Source: Chitinophaga arvensicola | GTDB taxonomy: Bacteria; Bacteroidota; Bacteroidia; Chitinophagales; Chitinophagaceae | Assembly: GCF_900110835.1 (NCBI RefSeq) | Contig: NZ_FOJG01000002.1 | Location: forward strand, 3,674,698-3,738,697 | Direction: 5' to 3' | Length of the DNA stretch: 64,000 nucleotides | In this document: positions 40,469-49,315 of the stretch, piece by piece | Layout of the letters: each line of letters opens with the position of its first letter | Position numbering within the stretch: the stretch's first letter is position 1 | Made by a program: the position numbers and the translations under genes | Notes under the pieces: generated by a model | What the model saw: the letters and a program-made list of their open reading frames with translations, nothing else | The model's database searches: none | Told to the model about the DNA's origin: nothing

Positions 40469-42839
40469 ATTCCCCTTTCAGACTCCTGACGGGATTCATC
40501 AAAATAGCCCTGATACTCTGATAACTGATCGTGAGCATTGCCACCCCGATGATCAGCAAAACAGCCACCGCGAACATCCACCATTCCATATGAATTTTAT
40601 AGGCGAAGGTTTGCAACCAGGTGTGCATGAGCCACCAGGTAAAGGGAGAAGCAATCAGAAATGCGATCAGAATGAGGAATACAAATTCTTTTGTCAATAG
40701 CGTAAACAGCGATACCATACCTGCTCCCAGTACCTTCCGGATGCCTATTTCCTTCTTGCGCTGTTCTGCTGTGAACATGGCAAGTCCCAGTAAACCAAGA
40801 CAGGAAATAAATATAGCCAGGAAGGAAAAACAGGTAGATAATTTATTCACCACCGCCTCGCTGTTATATAAGTTCCGGTAGGCATCGTCAGAAAAAGAAT
40901 ACGTAAATGGAAATTTAGGATTGAGTGTTTTGCAGATCTCTCCGAGGCTGGCCAGCGCCTGTTTTGTTTGTCCGGATACTGTACGGACAAGGATATGACC
41001 ATAATCATTCTGTTCACCGTTATGTAATATCAGCGGTACGATCGCATCATGCAGTGATGAAAAGTGAAAGTCCTTCAATACCCCTACAATCCTACCTTTT
41101 CTGCCCCATAAAGTAAGCGGTTTGCCGATAGGATCTTTGTAACCGATTACTTTCAGGGCTGCTTCATTGATCAGATAACCCGCAGAATCTGATGCAAAAT
41201 CCAGGGAGAAATCGCGCCCTGCAACCAATTTCAGATGTAAGGTCTTTACAAAATCATACCCGATAGCAGTTTGCGTAAACAGCGGATTATTATCCGGTGT
41301 TTTACCTTCCCATTCAACACCCCATGTTCTGCTACCTACCGCAGTAGGAGGTTCTCCAATCCTGGAAATGCCTTTAATACCCGGGGCATTAAGCGCTGAT
41401 TGTTTAAACACCTCATATTTTGAGGCTAGGTTTCCCTCCACCGGTACATAAATGAGGTTTTCACGGTCATATCCCAGATTGGTCTGCTGGATATATTTCA
41501 CCTGCCGCGACACGATGATAGTGGAGGTAATGAACAGGATCGATAATACAAACTGGAAAACTACCAATCCCTTTCTCAACCTGATATCATTGCTCCCGGA
41601 TTTCAGCGCGCCTTTCAGCACCTTTACCGGTTTTAAGGAAGATAGAAAAATGGCGGGATAGCTTCCCGCTGCGAGTCCTGTGGCGAGCGTAAGTCCTGCC
41701 AGGCTAATCCAGAAATAAATATTGAAGAGAGGGAAAACAAGTTGCTTGTTGCTTAGCTGGTTAAAAAGCGGCAGCAGGGCATATACAAGTACCAATGCCA
41801 GACACACAGACAATACTGTCATCAATATGGCTTCACTGAGGAATTGCCGCATGAGCACTGCCCGGGCAGCTCCTGCTACTTTGCGGATACCAATTTCCTT
41901 TGCTCGTTTTGCAGAACGAGCGGTAGTAAGATTCATAAAATTAATACAGGCGATCAATACGATAAAAATTGCCACGATGCTAAACAACCGGATGTACGCG
42001 ATGCGCCCGCCGGAGATATAACCATCTTTGAAATCACCATTCAGATAACTTTCTCCAAAGGGCTGCAGGCCTAATTCCACCTTGTGATGATCGGTATTAT
42101 ATTTCGCAAGGAAGTTTTTAATCTTCGCTTCTACCTGCGCGGGGTTGGCATCCTTTCGCAGAAGAACGAGTGTATTTGGTCCTACATTCCCCCATTCTTT
42201 TGCCCAGCTGTTGTCTTCAAGAAAACTGGTCCAATCGATGAGACAATCAAATTTAGCAGAAACGTTGTCCGGCAGGTCTTTGAATACACCGGTGATGGTA
42301 AAGTCTTTTCGGTTATCGCAACGAAGCGTTTTTCCGATGGCTGCATCTGCGCTCCCGAAGAACGCGGCAGCCATTTTATTGGAAATACAAAGGCTACCGG
42401 GCGCGCTTAAGGCAGTAGCTGCTGTTCCTTTTAATAAAGGATAGCTCATCATCTGAAAATAATCGGCATCCGCGTAGCAGGCATCAAACTTTATTATTTT
42501 ATTTCCTTCTTCAAACGTAAGCCGGTCGGGAGTATCATCTATCCACGCAAAATTACTGGCCTTCACTATTTCGGGAATGGCGCGCTTCATTTCACCGGCC
42601 AGCATACCGGGTGTTTTATACCCACCAATGGTCTTATCTGTCAGGATTTGTCGTTCGTATACCAGGTAAAGCTGACTTCCCTGCTGATGAAAATTGTCTA
42701 TGCTACGTTCATCCGCTACCCATAAAAATATCAGGAGGCTACAGACCAGGCCTATTGTGAGTCCTAAGATATTGATAACGGAGAAAGCTTTGTTCCGGAT
42801 AAGATTTCTCCAGGCTATTTTAAAATAGTTTCCAAACAT
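40467..42839 (-). CDS. FtsX/MacB-type ABC transporter permease
   Basis: The 790-residue protein starts with the common Bacteroidetes motif WRNLIRNKAFSVINILGLTI in its first membrane helix. A MacB-like periplasmic domain follows, then two sets of FtsX-type membrane helices, about 285-420 (with ARSAKRAKEIGIRKVAGA) and 665-785 (with TAEQRKKEIGIRKVLGAG). Such permeases work with an ATPase in lipoprotein export, efflux or mechanotransmission. No ATPase gene is adjacent, so the partner must be elsewhere. It is monocistronic. Confidence 0.93.
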   Translation of the reverse strand: MFGNYFKIAWRNLIRNKAFSVINILGLTIGLVCSLLIFLWVADERSIDNFHQQGSQLYLVYERQILTDKTIGGYKTPGMLAGEMKRAIPEIVKASNFAWIDDTPDRLTFEEGNKIIKFDACYADADYFQMMSYPLLKGTAATALSAPGSLCISNKMAAAFFGSADAAIGKTLRCDNRKDFTITGVFKDLPDNVSAKFDCLIDWTSFLEDNSWAKEWGNVGPNTLVLLRKDANPAQVEAKIKNFLAKYNTDHHKVELGLQPFGESYLNGDFKDGYISGGRIAYIRLFSIVAIFIVLIACINFMNLTTARSAKRAKEIGIRKVAGAARAVLMRQFLSEAILMTVLSVCLALVLVYALLPLFNQLSNKQLVFPLFNIYFWISLAGLTLATGLAAGSYPAIFLSSLKPVKVLKGALKSGSNDIRLRKGLVVFQFVLSILFITSTIIVSRQVKYIQQTNLGYDRENLIYVPVEGNLASKYEVFKQSALNAPGIKGISRIGEPPTAVGSRTWGVEWEGKTPDNNPLFTQTAIGYDFVKTLHLKLVAGRDFSLDFASDSAGYLINEAALKVIGYKDPIGKPLTLWGRKGRIVGVLKDFHFSSLHDAIVPLILHNGEQNDYGHILVRTVSGQTKQALASLGEICKTLNPKFPFTYSFSDDAYRNLYNSEAVVNKLSTCFSFLAIFISCLGLLGLAMFTAEQRKKEIGIRKVLGAGMVSLFTLLTKEFVFLILIAFLIASPFTWWLMHTWLQTFAYKIHMEWWMFAVAVLLIIGVAMLTISYQSIRAILMNPVRSLKGE

Positions 42840-42982
42840 AAGGATTGAGATCTTTGGCTGCGTATTGAGCAGAAAAGAACATACCAGTTCATAATTTACT
42901 TATAAACAATAAGCTATATAAATAAAAATAAACGTTTTGTTCGCTTTCAGTACAATTCCTGTCCAGATGCGAACGAGGGAAA

Positions 42983-44545
42983 TTATTTCTTTATACCCAG
43001 TTGCAGCGGGCTTTTTTCCTTCAGTTCTTCATCATCTGTTGCAACAATGGTAATATTTGGCGAGGTCTTACAGGTAGCGGGGATCATAAGATCCGGGATC
43101 TGGATAATATTTCGGGTGCGGGTAACCGCCACATAAAGCAGGTTTACTTCTTCATTCAGTTTCTGCGTATTTACTTTTTCACCGTGCTCCTTAATGTTTT
43201 TCTTCAACCGTTCTTCTGTTATAAAATCATCTACCAGTATGATATGATCGTATTCCATTCCCTTGCAGCGGTGAACGGTAGAAAAAATAACCTGGGCTTT
43301 GTCTTTCTCTTCGTTCGCAACATGTTTGCTTTTTATCTTACGGATAATACCTGGTATATCATTTCCGTGTTCCTTTACAATTTCCAGCATGGTGGCTAAC
43401 TGAATGTCTTCTGTATGTTCAATATACTCTTCCAGATCTGCTATATCTGTCATTTGTTTCACCAGGCTATCTCTGATCAGATGATGTTTTTTATTGAAGA
43501 GATTTAATACATCATATAAAGAAGTGCCGTCGTCTGCATAAGCATATGAATTAAGATTTCCTTCAAAATAAACATGCTTGATATCGTCCCTATCTATAAT
43601 ATATTCTATGGCACGTAACAGCAGTCCCAGATTCGTTCTGGCAATCACTGCGATGGTTTTTACTTTTTCTTCCTTCCCCTTTCCTGTAATAGCAATGGGT
43701 TCATAGGCAGTAAAATGTGTTTTATATTTCAGTACTTCTTCTGCCAATGCAGCAATATCCTGTCCGAAACGGAAGCTGGTAGAAAGATGAAATTGCCGGA
43801 AGTCTGTTTTCTCTAAAGAATTGACGGCATAGCGCCATCCATAAATCTGCTGATGGGTATCTCCTACAATTACTTTGGTGGCTCGCTGCCGGAGAAAAAC
43901 ATCCAGCATAGCCGCAGAAGCATCCTGTCCTTCATCAAACAGAATATAATCGTAGGGCAAACGGGGATGTTCCAACTGAAATTTCTTCAGATAGAAATCG
44001 TGCGTAACTGGAATTACACCGTCCTCCATTTTTTGTATAAAATCTGCCGCCTGGTTTTGAATATATTCATAACAGGTTTTAACAAAAGCCCTTGCCTTGG
44101 AATCTGTCACCACGTCCAGGTAATCCAGGGAGTAGATATTTGGTTCATTGCTGTTACAGAAATAGGAAATAAATTTATTGATATGATTGGCAATAATATA
44201 CTTTCCATGTTTTTCCCCTCGTCCCGCAATTTCAAGTAAATCGGCGATTTCATGTGTTTTGTATCCATGAGGATTTACCGTGTATCCATCTCTGAATATA
44301 ATTTTCTTGTAGGCCAGGGAATGAGCAGTTTCTACCTTTACATTCGACAAACCGCAAGCTTTAAATTTCCTGGCAGCATCCAGTTTAACGGATTTATTAA
44401 ATGCCAGGTAAAGTATCCTGCTATGAGCGGGACGTGTTTTCGCGTATTCTATGATGGTGGTTGTTTTCCCGGAACCTGCTACAGCATTGATTTTTATATC
44501 TCCGGAAGATGTTATAATGTTAAGTTGCTCCTGAGTTAGTTCCAT
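42983..44545 (-). CDS. UvrD/Rep-like superfamily 1 helicase
   Basis: The 520-residue protein carries the SF1A helicase motifs in order: Q-motif and Walker A (LTQEQLNIITSSG ... AVAGSGKTTT), Walker B as ILFDEGQDAS, motif III VVGDTHQQIYGWR in its VGDTHQQIYGWRYA form, motif V STVHRCKGMEYDHIILVDDF and motif VI LLYVAVTRTRNII. It is shorter than UvrD (about 720), lacking the large 1B/2B insertions. It likely acts in DNA repair or recombination, or in defence, but no partner nuclease is next to it. Confidence 0.9.
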   Translation of the reverse strand: MELTQEQLNIITSSGDIKINAVAGSGKTTTIIEYAKTRPAHSRILYLAFNKSVKLDAARKFKACGLSNVKVETAHSLAYKKIIFRDGYTVNPHGYKTHEIADLLEIAGRGEKHGKYIIANHINKFISYFCNSNEPNIYSLDYLDVVTDSKARAFVKTCYEYIQNQAADFIQKMEDGVIPVTHDFYLKKFQLEHPRLPYDYILFDEGQDASAAMLDVFLRQRATKVIVGDTHQQIYGWRYAVNSLEKTDFRQFHLSTSFRFGQDIAALAEEVLKYKTHFTAYEPIAITGKGKEEKVKTIAVIARTNLGLLLRAIEYIIDRDDIKHVYFEGNLNSYAYADDGTSLYDVLNLFNKKHHLIRDSLVKQMTDIADLEEYIEHTEDIQLATMLEIVKEHGNDIPGIIRKIKSKHVANEEKDKAQVIFSTVHRCKGMEYDHIILVDDFITEERLKKNIKEHGEKVNTQKLNEEVNLLYVAVTRTRNIIQIPDLMIPATCKTSPNITIVATDDEELKEKSPLQLGIKK

Positions 44546-44642
44546 GACAGGCGAGAATTTTGAGGGTTAAACCTCACACAGCATCCTATCTGTATGATCC
44601 TATAAATTAATCATTTCACAGGAATTATACAAACAGGGTGGT

Positions 44643-45767
44643 TTACTTCTTCCATTTCTGTGCAATACTGACGGCGGTAGCAATCATATCAGGCTCCCAT
44701 TCCTCCACCTGCCAGGCAGAATGTGCCAGAGATGACTGACTTAGCCGATAAATGGCTTCGTGATGAGAATGAGCGGATTCCAGTATCCGGGAAAGTTCGA
44801 GCTGTTGTGCGTTTAAGGTCTCATCTTCTATAACAGCGCCGTTGATGATGGGAGATAACGGTAAAAAGGTTTGAAGGGAAACGGCTTTATGGATTTTATT
44901 ATTAGCTTGTACAATCTTCTCCATTCTTCCGAAATCGGTATAAAACAAATGCTTGCTGTTGGCAGTGTACAGGGCGTTACCAAGTTGTTCCAGCACTACG
45001 TATTTCAGATGCGGACAGCGCGCTATGGTATGCTCCAGGAGTGCGAATACTTCTTCAGGAACAGCATCGTCGTGGGTATCTCTTCTTATTTTTTTCACCG
45101 GGTTATCGGGAGCTGGTTGCCAGCTACCACCGGAGATATGTATTTCGCGGACCTTATGCAACGGATACAGTGCCAGGATTTCTTCAAAAGGGATATTGAA
45201 ATTATGGATCTGGCAATAAAGATTATGCAGATCCAGGATGATGAAACCATTGACAGGTTCCAGCAATTGCTCCAGAAAGGCGCCGTGTTTTTTCACTTCT
45301 TCCAGGGAATAGGAAAATGCGAGGTTCTCCAGTCCTACCGGGCATTCACAGGCTTCAAAGATCCGTTTCAGCCTGTCTTGTCCTATACGCAGGGTAGTCG
45401 GTGTATAGGGAATATTCAGCGGGGCTCCATGATGGAAATCCTTTCCGGTCATGAAACCAAAATGTTCGGTCACATGATCGAACCTGAACGTACTATTGAT
45501 CTTCTTGAGTCGTTTGAGCCAGTCGGCCTGCTCCTGCCGCCATTTTCCGGAAAAAAGGGAGAAGAATACACCATGTCCTGTCAATCTTTTTTCATGGCTG
45601 TAAGCAGTCAATAATTCCAGGAACCAGGATGGGATGTCCTTCACATTAAACAAGGCGTCAAAAGACCATTCGATGGCTTCCAGTCTTGATTCTTCCATTA
45701 AGGGAAGACATGCTGCCAGTATATTTGAATCCAGGTTACAGGCGGCTGCTGATAAAATTTCCGGCAC
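44643..45767 (-). CDS. DUF692/MNIO-type multinuclear iron oxygenase
   Basis: The 374-residue protein has a TIM-barrel with conserved metal-ligand segments: GHGVFFSLFSG (His65), VTEHFGF (Glu101, His102), GLENLAF (Glu147), LDLHNLY (His181), EIHISGG (His210), DTHDDAVPEEVF (His232) and VLEQLG (Glu260). Known members (MbnB, bufferin enzymes) use di- or tri-iron centres to modify Cys or Asp residues in ribosomal peptides. The only available start is GTG 45767, because an in-frame stop precedes it. A cysteine-containing small peptide gene lies 30 nt upstream. Residues beyond about 280 form an extra helical domain. Confidence 0.87.
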   Translation of the reverse strand: MPEILSAAACNLDSNILAACLPLMEESRLEAIEWSFDALFNVKDIPSWFLELLTAYSHEKRLTGHGVFFSLFSGKWRQEQADWLKRLKKINSTFRFDHVTEHFGFMTGKDFHHGAPLNIPYTPTTLRIGQDRLKRIFEACECPVGLENLAFSYSLEEVKKHGAFLEQLLEPVNGFIILDLHNLYCQIHNFNIPFEEILALYPLHKVREIHISGGSWQPAPDNPVKKIRRDTHDDAVPEEVFALLEHTIARCPHLKYVVLEQLGNALYTANSKHLFYTDFGRMEKIVQANNKIHKAVSLQTFLPLSPIINGAVIEDETLNAQQLELSRILESAHSHHEAIYRLSQSSLAHSAWQVEEWEPDMIATAVSIAQKWKK

Positions 45768-45797
45768 CTCTTTGGAATTAAATGTTAGTCATGATAC

Positions 45798-45953
45798 TCA
45801 ACCCATTCCGCAAGCGGGACAGCCATCTTCACCTGGCTTCTTCACTTCCTTTTTCTCTTTGGGCTTTACTGATTTATCCTTGTTACAGGAAGTGGTGGTT
45901 TGAACGGTGATACCGATCAGGATGGCGCCGAGTAATGATTTTGGCAATTTCAT
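45798..45953 (-). CDS. Cys-containing precursor peptide for the MNIO enzyme (51 aa)
   Basis: The minus-strand ORF encodes 51 residues: a hydrophobic leader (MKLPKSLLGAILIGITVQ), a lipobox-like TTSC, a Lys/Glu-rich linker (NKDKSVKPKEKKEVKKPGED) and the tail GCPACGMG. The stop is 30 nt before the oxygenase start, so the two are surely co-transcribed. Precursors of this enzyme class carry Cys residues that become oxidised or cyclised, and bufferin precursors also have export signals. This suggests an exported, lipid-anchored or processed RiPP with a CPAC core. The chemistry is inferred. Confidence 0.85.
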   Translation of the reverse strand: MKLPKSLLGAILIGITVQTTTSCNKDKSVKPKEKKEVKKPGEDGCPACGMG

Positions 45954-46221
45954 ATTGATAATGTTTTAGGGAATAAAAATTCTACAGCACGCTTTCAAAT
46001 CAGGTTACTTGTTAAACGTAGGGAAGAGACAAAAGTTACAGCGAAAATATTGTTAACCTGGATGGCTGGTAGCGGCTATCTGCTTTTATGCGGACTGCTT
46101 GAGGCAGGTCAGCAACAAATAGGCAGATAAGCAATGCGCATAATTATCTTGTCAGGTAATATTCATTCCTTTTTTCGGGTAAAAAATACTGATGATTTAT
46201 TTTTACTAAAATTTTATTCCG

Positions 46222-46743
46222 ATGCCGGCATATACTATTACAACATTAACGAATGGTCCTGCTGTAGTGGCGGCTCTGGCCGAATTACTGGTAAGTACCG
46301 TGGCACATGGCGGCTCCGTTAGTTTTATGCATCCGTTGGCGCCGGAGGAGGCGGCAGCCTTCTGGGCAACATCACTGGCTGCTGCAGATCGTGGGGAACG
46401 TGTGGTATTAGGAGCTTTTGATGACGCGCAACTGATTGGAACGGTTACGTTGTTGCTGAACTGTCCGCCGAATCAGCCACACCGCGCGGAGGTTGCCAAG
46501 ATGATGACACATGTGAATTATCGTGGTCAGGGGATAGCGAGATCATTACTGGAAAGGGCGGAGGGAATGGCGAAAGAAAAGGGTAAAACCTTACTGACAT
46601 TGGATACGGCTTCTGAAGAAGGTGCCTCAGGGCTGTATGAAAAATCCGGGTATCAACGGGCCGGAGAAATTCCCTATTATGCGTTTAAACCGCATGGGGG
46701 ATTGAGCGGCACAATTCTTTACTGGAAACTGATTGGTGACTGA
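46222..46743 (+). CDS. GNAT-family N-acetyltransferase
   Basis: The 173-residue protein has the GNAT acetyl-CoA-binding core: strand LIGTVTLLL, then AEVAKMMTHVNYRGQGIARSLL with the RGQGIA pyrophosphate loop, the helix LERAEGMAKEKG and LTLDTASEEGASGLYEKSGYQ. The substrate is unknown; many such single genes acetylate small amines or antibiotics. It begins at ATG 46222. The stop is only five nt from that of the convergent gene on the other strand. Confidence 0.9.
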   Translation: MPAYTITTLTNGPAVVAALAELLVSTVAHGGSVSFMHPLAPEEAAAFWATSLAAADRGERVVLGAFDDAQLIGTVTLLLNCPPNQPHRAEVAKMMTHVNYRGQGIARSLLERAEGMAKEKGKTLLTLDTASEEGASGLYEKSGYQRAGEIPYYAFKPHGGLSGTILYWKLIGD

Positions 46744-46748
46744 GCGTA

Positions 46749-47429
46749 CTATTTCCGGTATTTTTTTTCGTTCGAAAAGGCAGTCACCTGGCGCAGGATT
46801 TCGTCTTCAATAGCGGTGGCATACTTACCTTCTCTTTTTTTAGAGTACCCATTCTCATAAAAACCGCAGTAAAACGGCGAAGTAATAAAAGGAATATATT
46901 CATTGTCTATCATTAACAACATGAATAAGGTAAGCATGTCCATATCGGTGCCGGGATCATACGTTTTAAGCAGAAAAGGAATCATTTCTACCCCATTCAT
47001 GGCCAGTATGGCATGTTTATAACTCATAGCTACCTTCTTCTTACTCTCTCTGGTTACTTTTTGCAAGGCGATCTCCTCTTCTATGGCAGCTTTTATGAAA
47101 GTCATTACCATTATCTTTTCATCGCGGAAGAAACGGAGCTGACGTCCACTCCATTTAAAATCCTTTGCAAATGGTGGTAAATACCGGTTTATCGTCCTCT
47201 CATACCCTGGTTGTCTTATCAGGGTACAAATCTGATTATAGCTTTCAGGATGGTTGATGTTATAAACAAATTTTTGTTGACATGTAAATGCGTTATACGC
47301 GGAATCGCTGAGGGGACGAGGAGGATAATACCATTGGGTTTCAGCGGTGGTATCATTTACGGTTTGCGCATACAGCGGGAGTGATATGCTGAATATCAAA
47401 GGCAAGATGAAATATTTCACTACATACAT
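46749..47429 (-). CDS. Exported protein of unknown function
   Basis: The 226-residue protein has a signal peptide (YFILPLIFSISLPLYAQ). The mature part has WYYPPRPLSDSAYNAF near the start and a helical middle (IMVMTFIKAAIEEEIALQK, MLTLFMLLMIDNEYIPFI). It ends with KYATAIEDEILRQVTAF. Two cysteines in the first half and one in the second are present. No family is recognised. A single TAGGTTTG box at 47477-47470 could be its -7 element, but a -33 is missing. Confidence 0.7.
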   Translation of the reverse strand: MYVVKYFILPLIFSISLPLYAQTVNDTTAETQWYYPPRPLSDSAYNAFTCQQKFVYNINHPESYNQICTLIRQPGYERTINRYLPPFAKDFKWSGRQLRFFRDEKIMVMTFIKAAIEEEIALQKVTRESKKKVAMSYKHAILAMNGVEMIPFLLKTYDPGTDMDMLTLFMLLMIDNEYIPFITSPFYCGFYENGYSKKREGKYATAIEDEILRQVTAFSNEKKYRK

Positions 47430-47651
47430 AGGTCAGGGATTGCATTCCGAAAATACATTTAATTTTCCGCAAACCTAACGAAGGAGTCCGGCTCAGGGGT
47501 ATTTCCCGGCAATCCTCTACAGGCCTTCCGTTTCAGCCACGACTATTGTACAACTGCATCAAACGGAAGGACATAGTTTGTCCATTACCTTTTTGGAGGC
47601 GATGGGTAATAAGGAGCCAGATGATAAGTTTGTTATGAGGGGTTACCTGGA

Positions 47652-48218
47652 TTACAGGTGGGCAGGTGTAAAATAACCACGTAAAATTTTCACAGCAGTA
47701 CCAATCTGGTTCTTCACTGTCTGGATACTGGTATTCATTTCTTCCGCTATTTCTTTATGGCTTTTTTGCTCATAATGTCTTAACCGGAAGGCGGTAGAAG
47801 ATTTTGGTGGTACTTTCTTTTTTAGTGCCTTACTCACCAATGTATAAATTTCTTTGCTTTCCATGGGGTCCGCCGGTTCAAAAGATTCATCGGGGATTAC
47901 GCAGGAGAACTTTCTTTCGCGGGTAATTTTATTGAGACAACGATTGCGGATACTGGCGTAGAGATAGCCTTTCATTACCGAGGAGCTTTCCCTGTTTTGA
48001 TAATTGAGATCAATTTTCAGAAACAGTTTCTTTTGCCAGAAATCCAGGAAAAATTCCTGCATCAGATCCTGTGCTTTATCTTCATCCTTTAGCATATCAA
48101 CTGCCAGGAGCATCAGGAAACGGTTATATTTATTGTACACTTCTGTAAATGCCTGGGCACTACCATCTTTGAGCATGTCCAGCAGGACGGCATCTTGGTT
48201 GTTATGTTGCATTCTCAT
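47652..48218 (-). CDS. ECF-type RNA polymerase sigma factor
   Basis: The 188-residue protein has region 2 (AFTEVYNKYNRFLMLLAVDM and KAQDLMQEFFLDFWQKK) and region 4 (PPKSSTAFRLRHYEQKSHKEIAEEMNTS and VKNQIGTAVKIL). It belongs to the Bacteroidetes-expanded ECF group that is often followed by FecR-type anti-sigma genes and SusC/SusD, but none is next to it here. ATG 48218 is preferred; a second ATG two codons on is possible. Confidence 0.9.
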   Translation of the reverse strand: MRMQHNNQDAVLLDMLKDGSAQAFTEVYNKYNRFLMLLAVDMLKDEDKAQDLMQEFFLDFWQKKLFLKIDLNYQNRESSSVMKGYLYASIRNRCLNKITRERKFSCVIPDESFEPADPMESKEIYTLVSKALKKKVPPKSSTAFRLRHYEQKSHKEIAEEMNTSIQTVKNQIGTAVKILRGYFTPAHL

Positions 48219-48598
48219 TCCTTTTTTGAGAGACTGGTTTAGGAAATATTCTTTTTAGTTGTATGGTGTTTAGGAAATCAGATTCCCCGGTGGTTTAACA
48301 CTTTGGCTGAAAGTGGTTTTTATTTTGCATCCCCTTAAATTCTTAACTTAAAAGTAACGCTATAAAACATTGCAAGTGGTTAATACGTTGTTAAGCACGA
48401 CTATTTAAACATTGGTAAGATTCAATGCCATGGCCGATTAAGAGGATTAACAAATCCACCAATACGAAACCAATCGGTTACACTTAAAAGAAGCTTCAGG
48501 AGGATTATAAAAGGCCGGGAACGGGCCTCATATTAAAGAATAAAACCCTATAAAAAAGAAGAGATAAGAGAGGAAAAGATGGTTGTCTGAAAGTCAGT
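48219..48598. other. Intergenic region, no gene seen
   Basis: About 380 nt upstream of the ECF sigma gene. It holds a weak GGCC-based hairpin near 48510-48530 but no supported ORF or consensus promoter. Confidence 0.45.
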
Positions 48599-48656
48599 AC
48601 CGTGTGTATATTGAACGAGCGATCCATATGGATCGCTCGTTCAATATACACACGGT
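48599..48656. repeat. 58-nt perfect palindrome (29-bp arms, no loop)
   Basis: The arms meet at CCAT|ATGG and extend through GATCGCTCGTTCAATATACA to ACCGTG at the outer end, all paired. It lies 12 nt downstream of the minus-strand lipoprotein gene and probably ends its mRNA, although no T-run follows. Confidence 0.9.
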
Positions 48657-48668
48657 TTCTTAGTGGAT

Positions 48669-49136
48669 TTAGCGTACACGCGTATACGCTTCAACAATTT
48701 CGTGATTGACATTGAGGCTGTCAATTTTTTCGATGCCACGTTGAATAAGTGTATCTCCCTGCTGTGTCAGCGTAAAGGTAAAGTGCTTGTCTTCCCAGCC
48801 ACGATAGGTGCAGTACTGCAGATGCTCTTCATACTTATCCCCCGTTAACACATAGGTACCCGCGCCGGAGCCGTAGGTAGCGGTGGCACTGTCTGCCCCC
48901 TTTGACAGATCATGCTTAAAAAAAGCAAAATGGCTGCCGTTAAATATCTTGATCATCTCCTGGCCTTTTACCGGGTAGGTTTCTGTAGTATCTCCGTTTT
49001 TAATCAATTTACTGTAAGCCAGTTTCCAGGTGCCGTTGAGCGGAGCTTCTGCAACAGCTTCCGTAGTTTTCTTTTCCCCGCAGGCAGCAAGTCCGAGTAC
49101 AGTAATACCAATGGCAAAGCGCAATCGTAGGTTCAT
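48669..49136 (-). CDS. Lipocalin-like lipoprotein
   Basis: The 155-residue lipoprotein starts at ATG 49136 (MNLRLRFAIGITVLGLAACG, lipobox LAAC). A longer ORF adds 22 residues without a signal function. The mature part begins LNGTWKLAYSKLIKNGDTTETY and has KIFNGSHFAFFKHDLSKG, GAGTYVLTGDKYEEHLQY and TFTLTQQGDTLIQRG, the strand order of DUF4488/lipocalin-like proteins. The likely role is ligand binding in the periplasm or at the surface. It is separated from the VgrG operon by a terminator. Confidence 0.82.
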   Translation of the reverse strand: MNLRLRFAIGITVLGLAACGEKKTTEAVAEAPLNGTWKLAYSKLIKNGDTTETYPVKGQEMIKIFNGSHFAFFKHDLSKGADSATATYGSGAGTYVLTGDKYEEHLQYCTYRGWEDKHFTFTLTQQGDTLIQRGIEKIDSLNVNHEIVEAYTRVR

Positions 49137-49259
49137 AATATGTATGTATTTTGAGTGAATATTTTTATGGATAAGGGCACGTTCGGGATAACACCATTCC
49201 ATCAGGCCGGGAACACAAGATTAAAAAAAAGACGCTGATATTAAAATATCCGGCAAAAT

Positions 49260-49295
49260 AAAGGGGAACCATCTCTGAAGATGTGGTTCCCCTTT
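49260..49295 (-). terminator. Terminator of the VgrG operon
   Basis: 12-bp stem AAAGGGGAACCA / TGGTTCCCCTTT with a 12-nt loop, 20 nt after the last gene of the operon. On the minus strand it is followed by an A/T-rich stretch (ATTTTGCCGG). Confidence 0.82.
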
Positions 49296-49315
49296 CCTTC
49301 CCCTGCAAAAGGATG

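Noticed and set aside
45765..45953. The 51-residue peptide as a plain small lipoprotein
   Set aside because: The leader and TTSC would allow it, but the GCPACGMG tail and 30-nt distance to an MNIO gene make a modified precursor the better reading. Lipidation may still occur.
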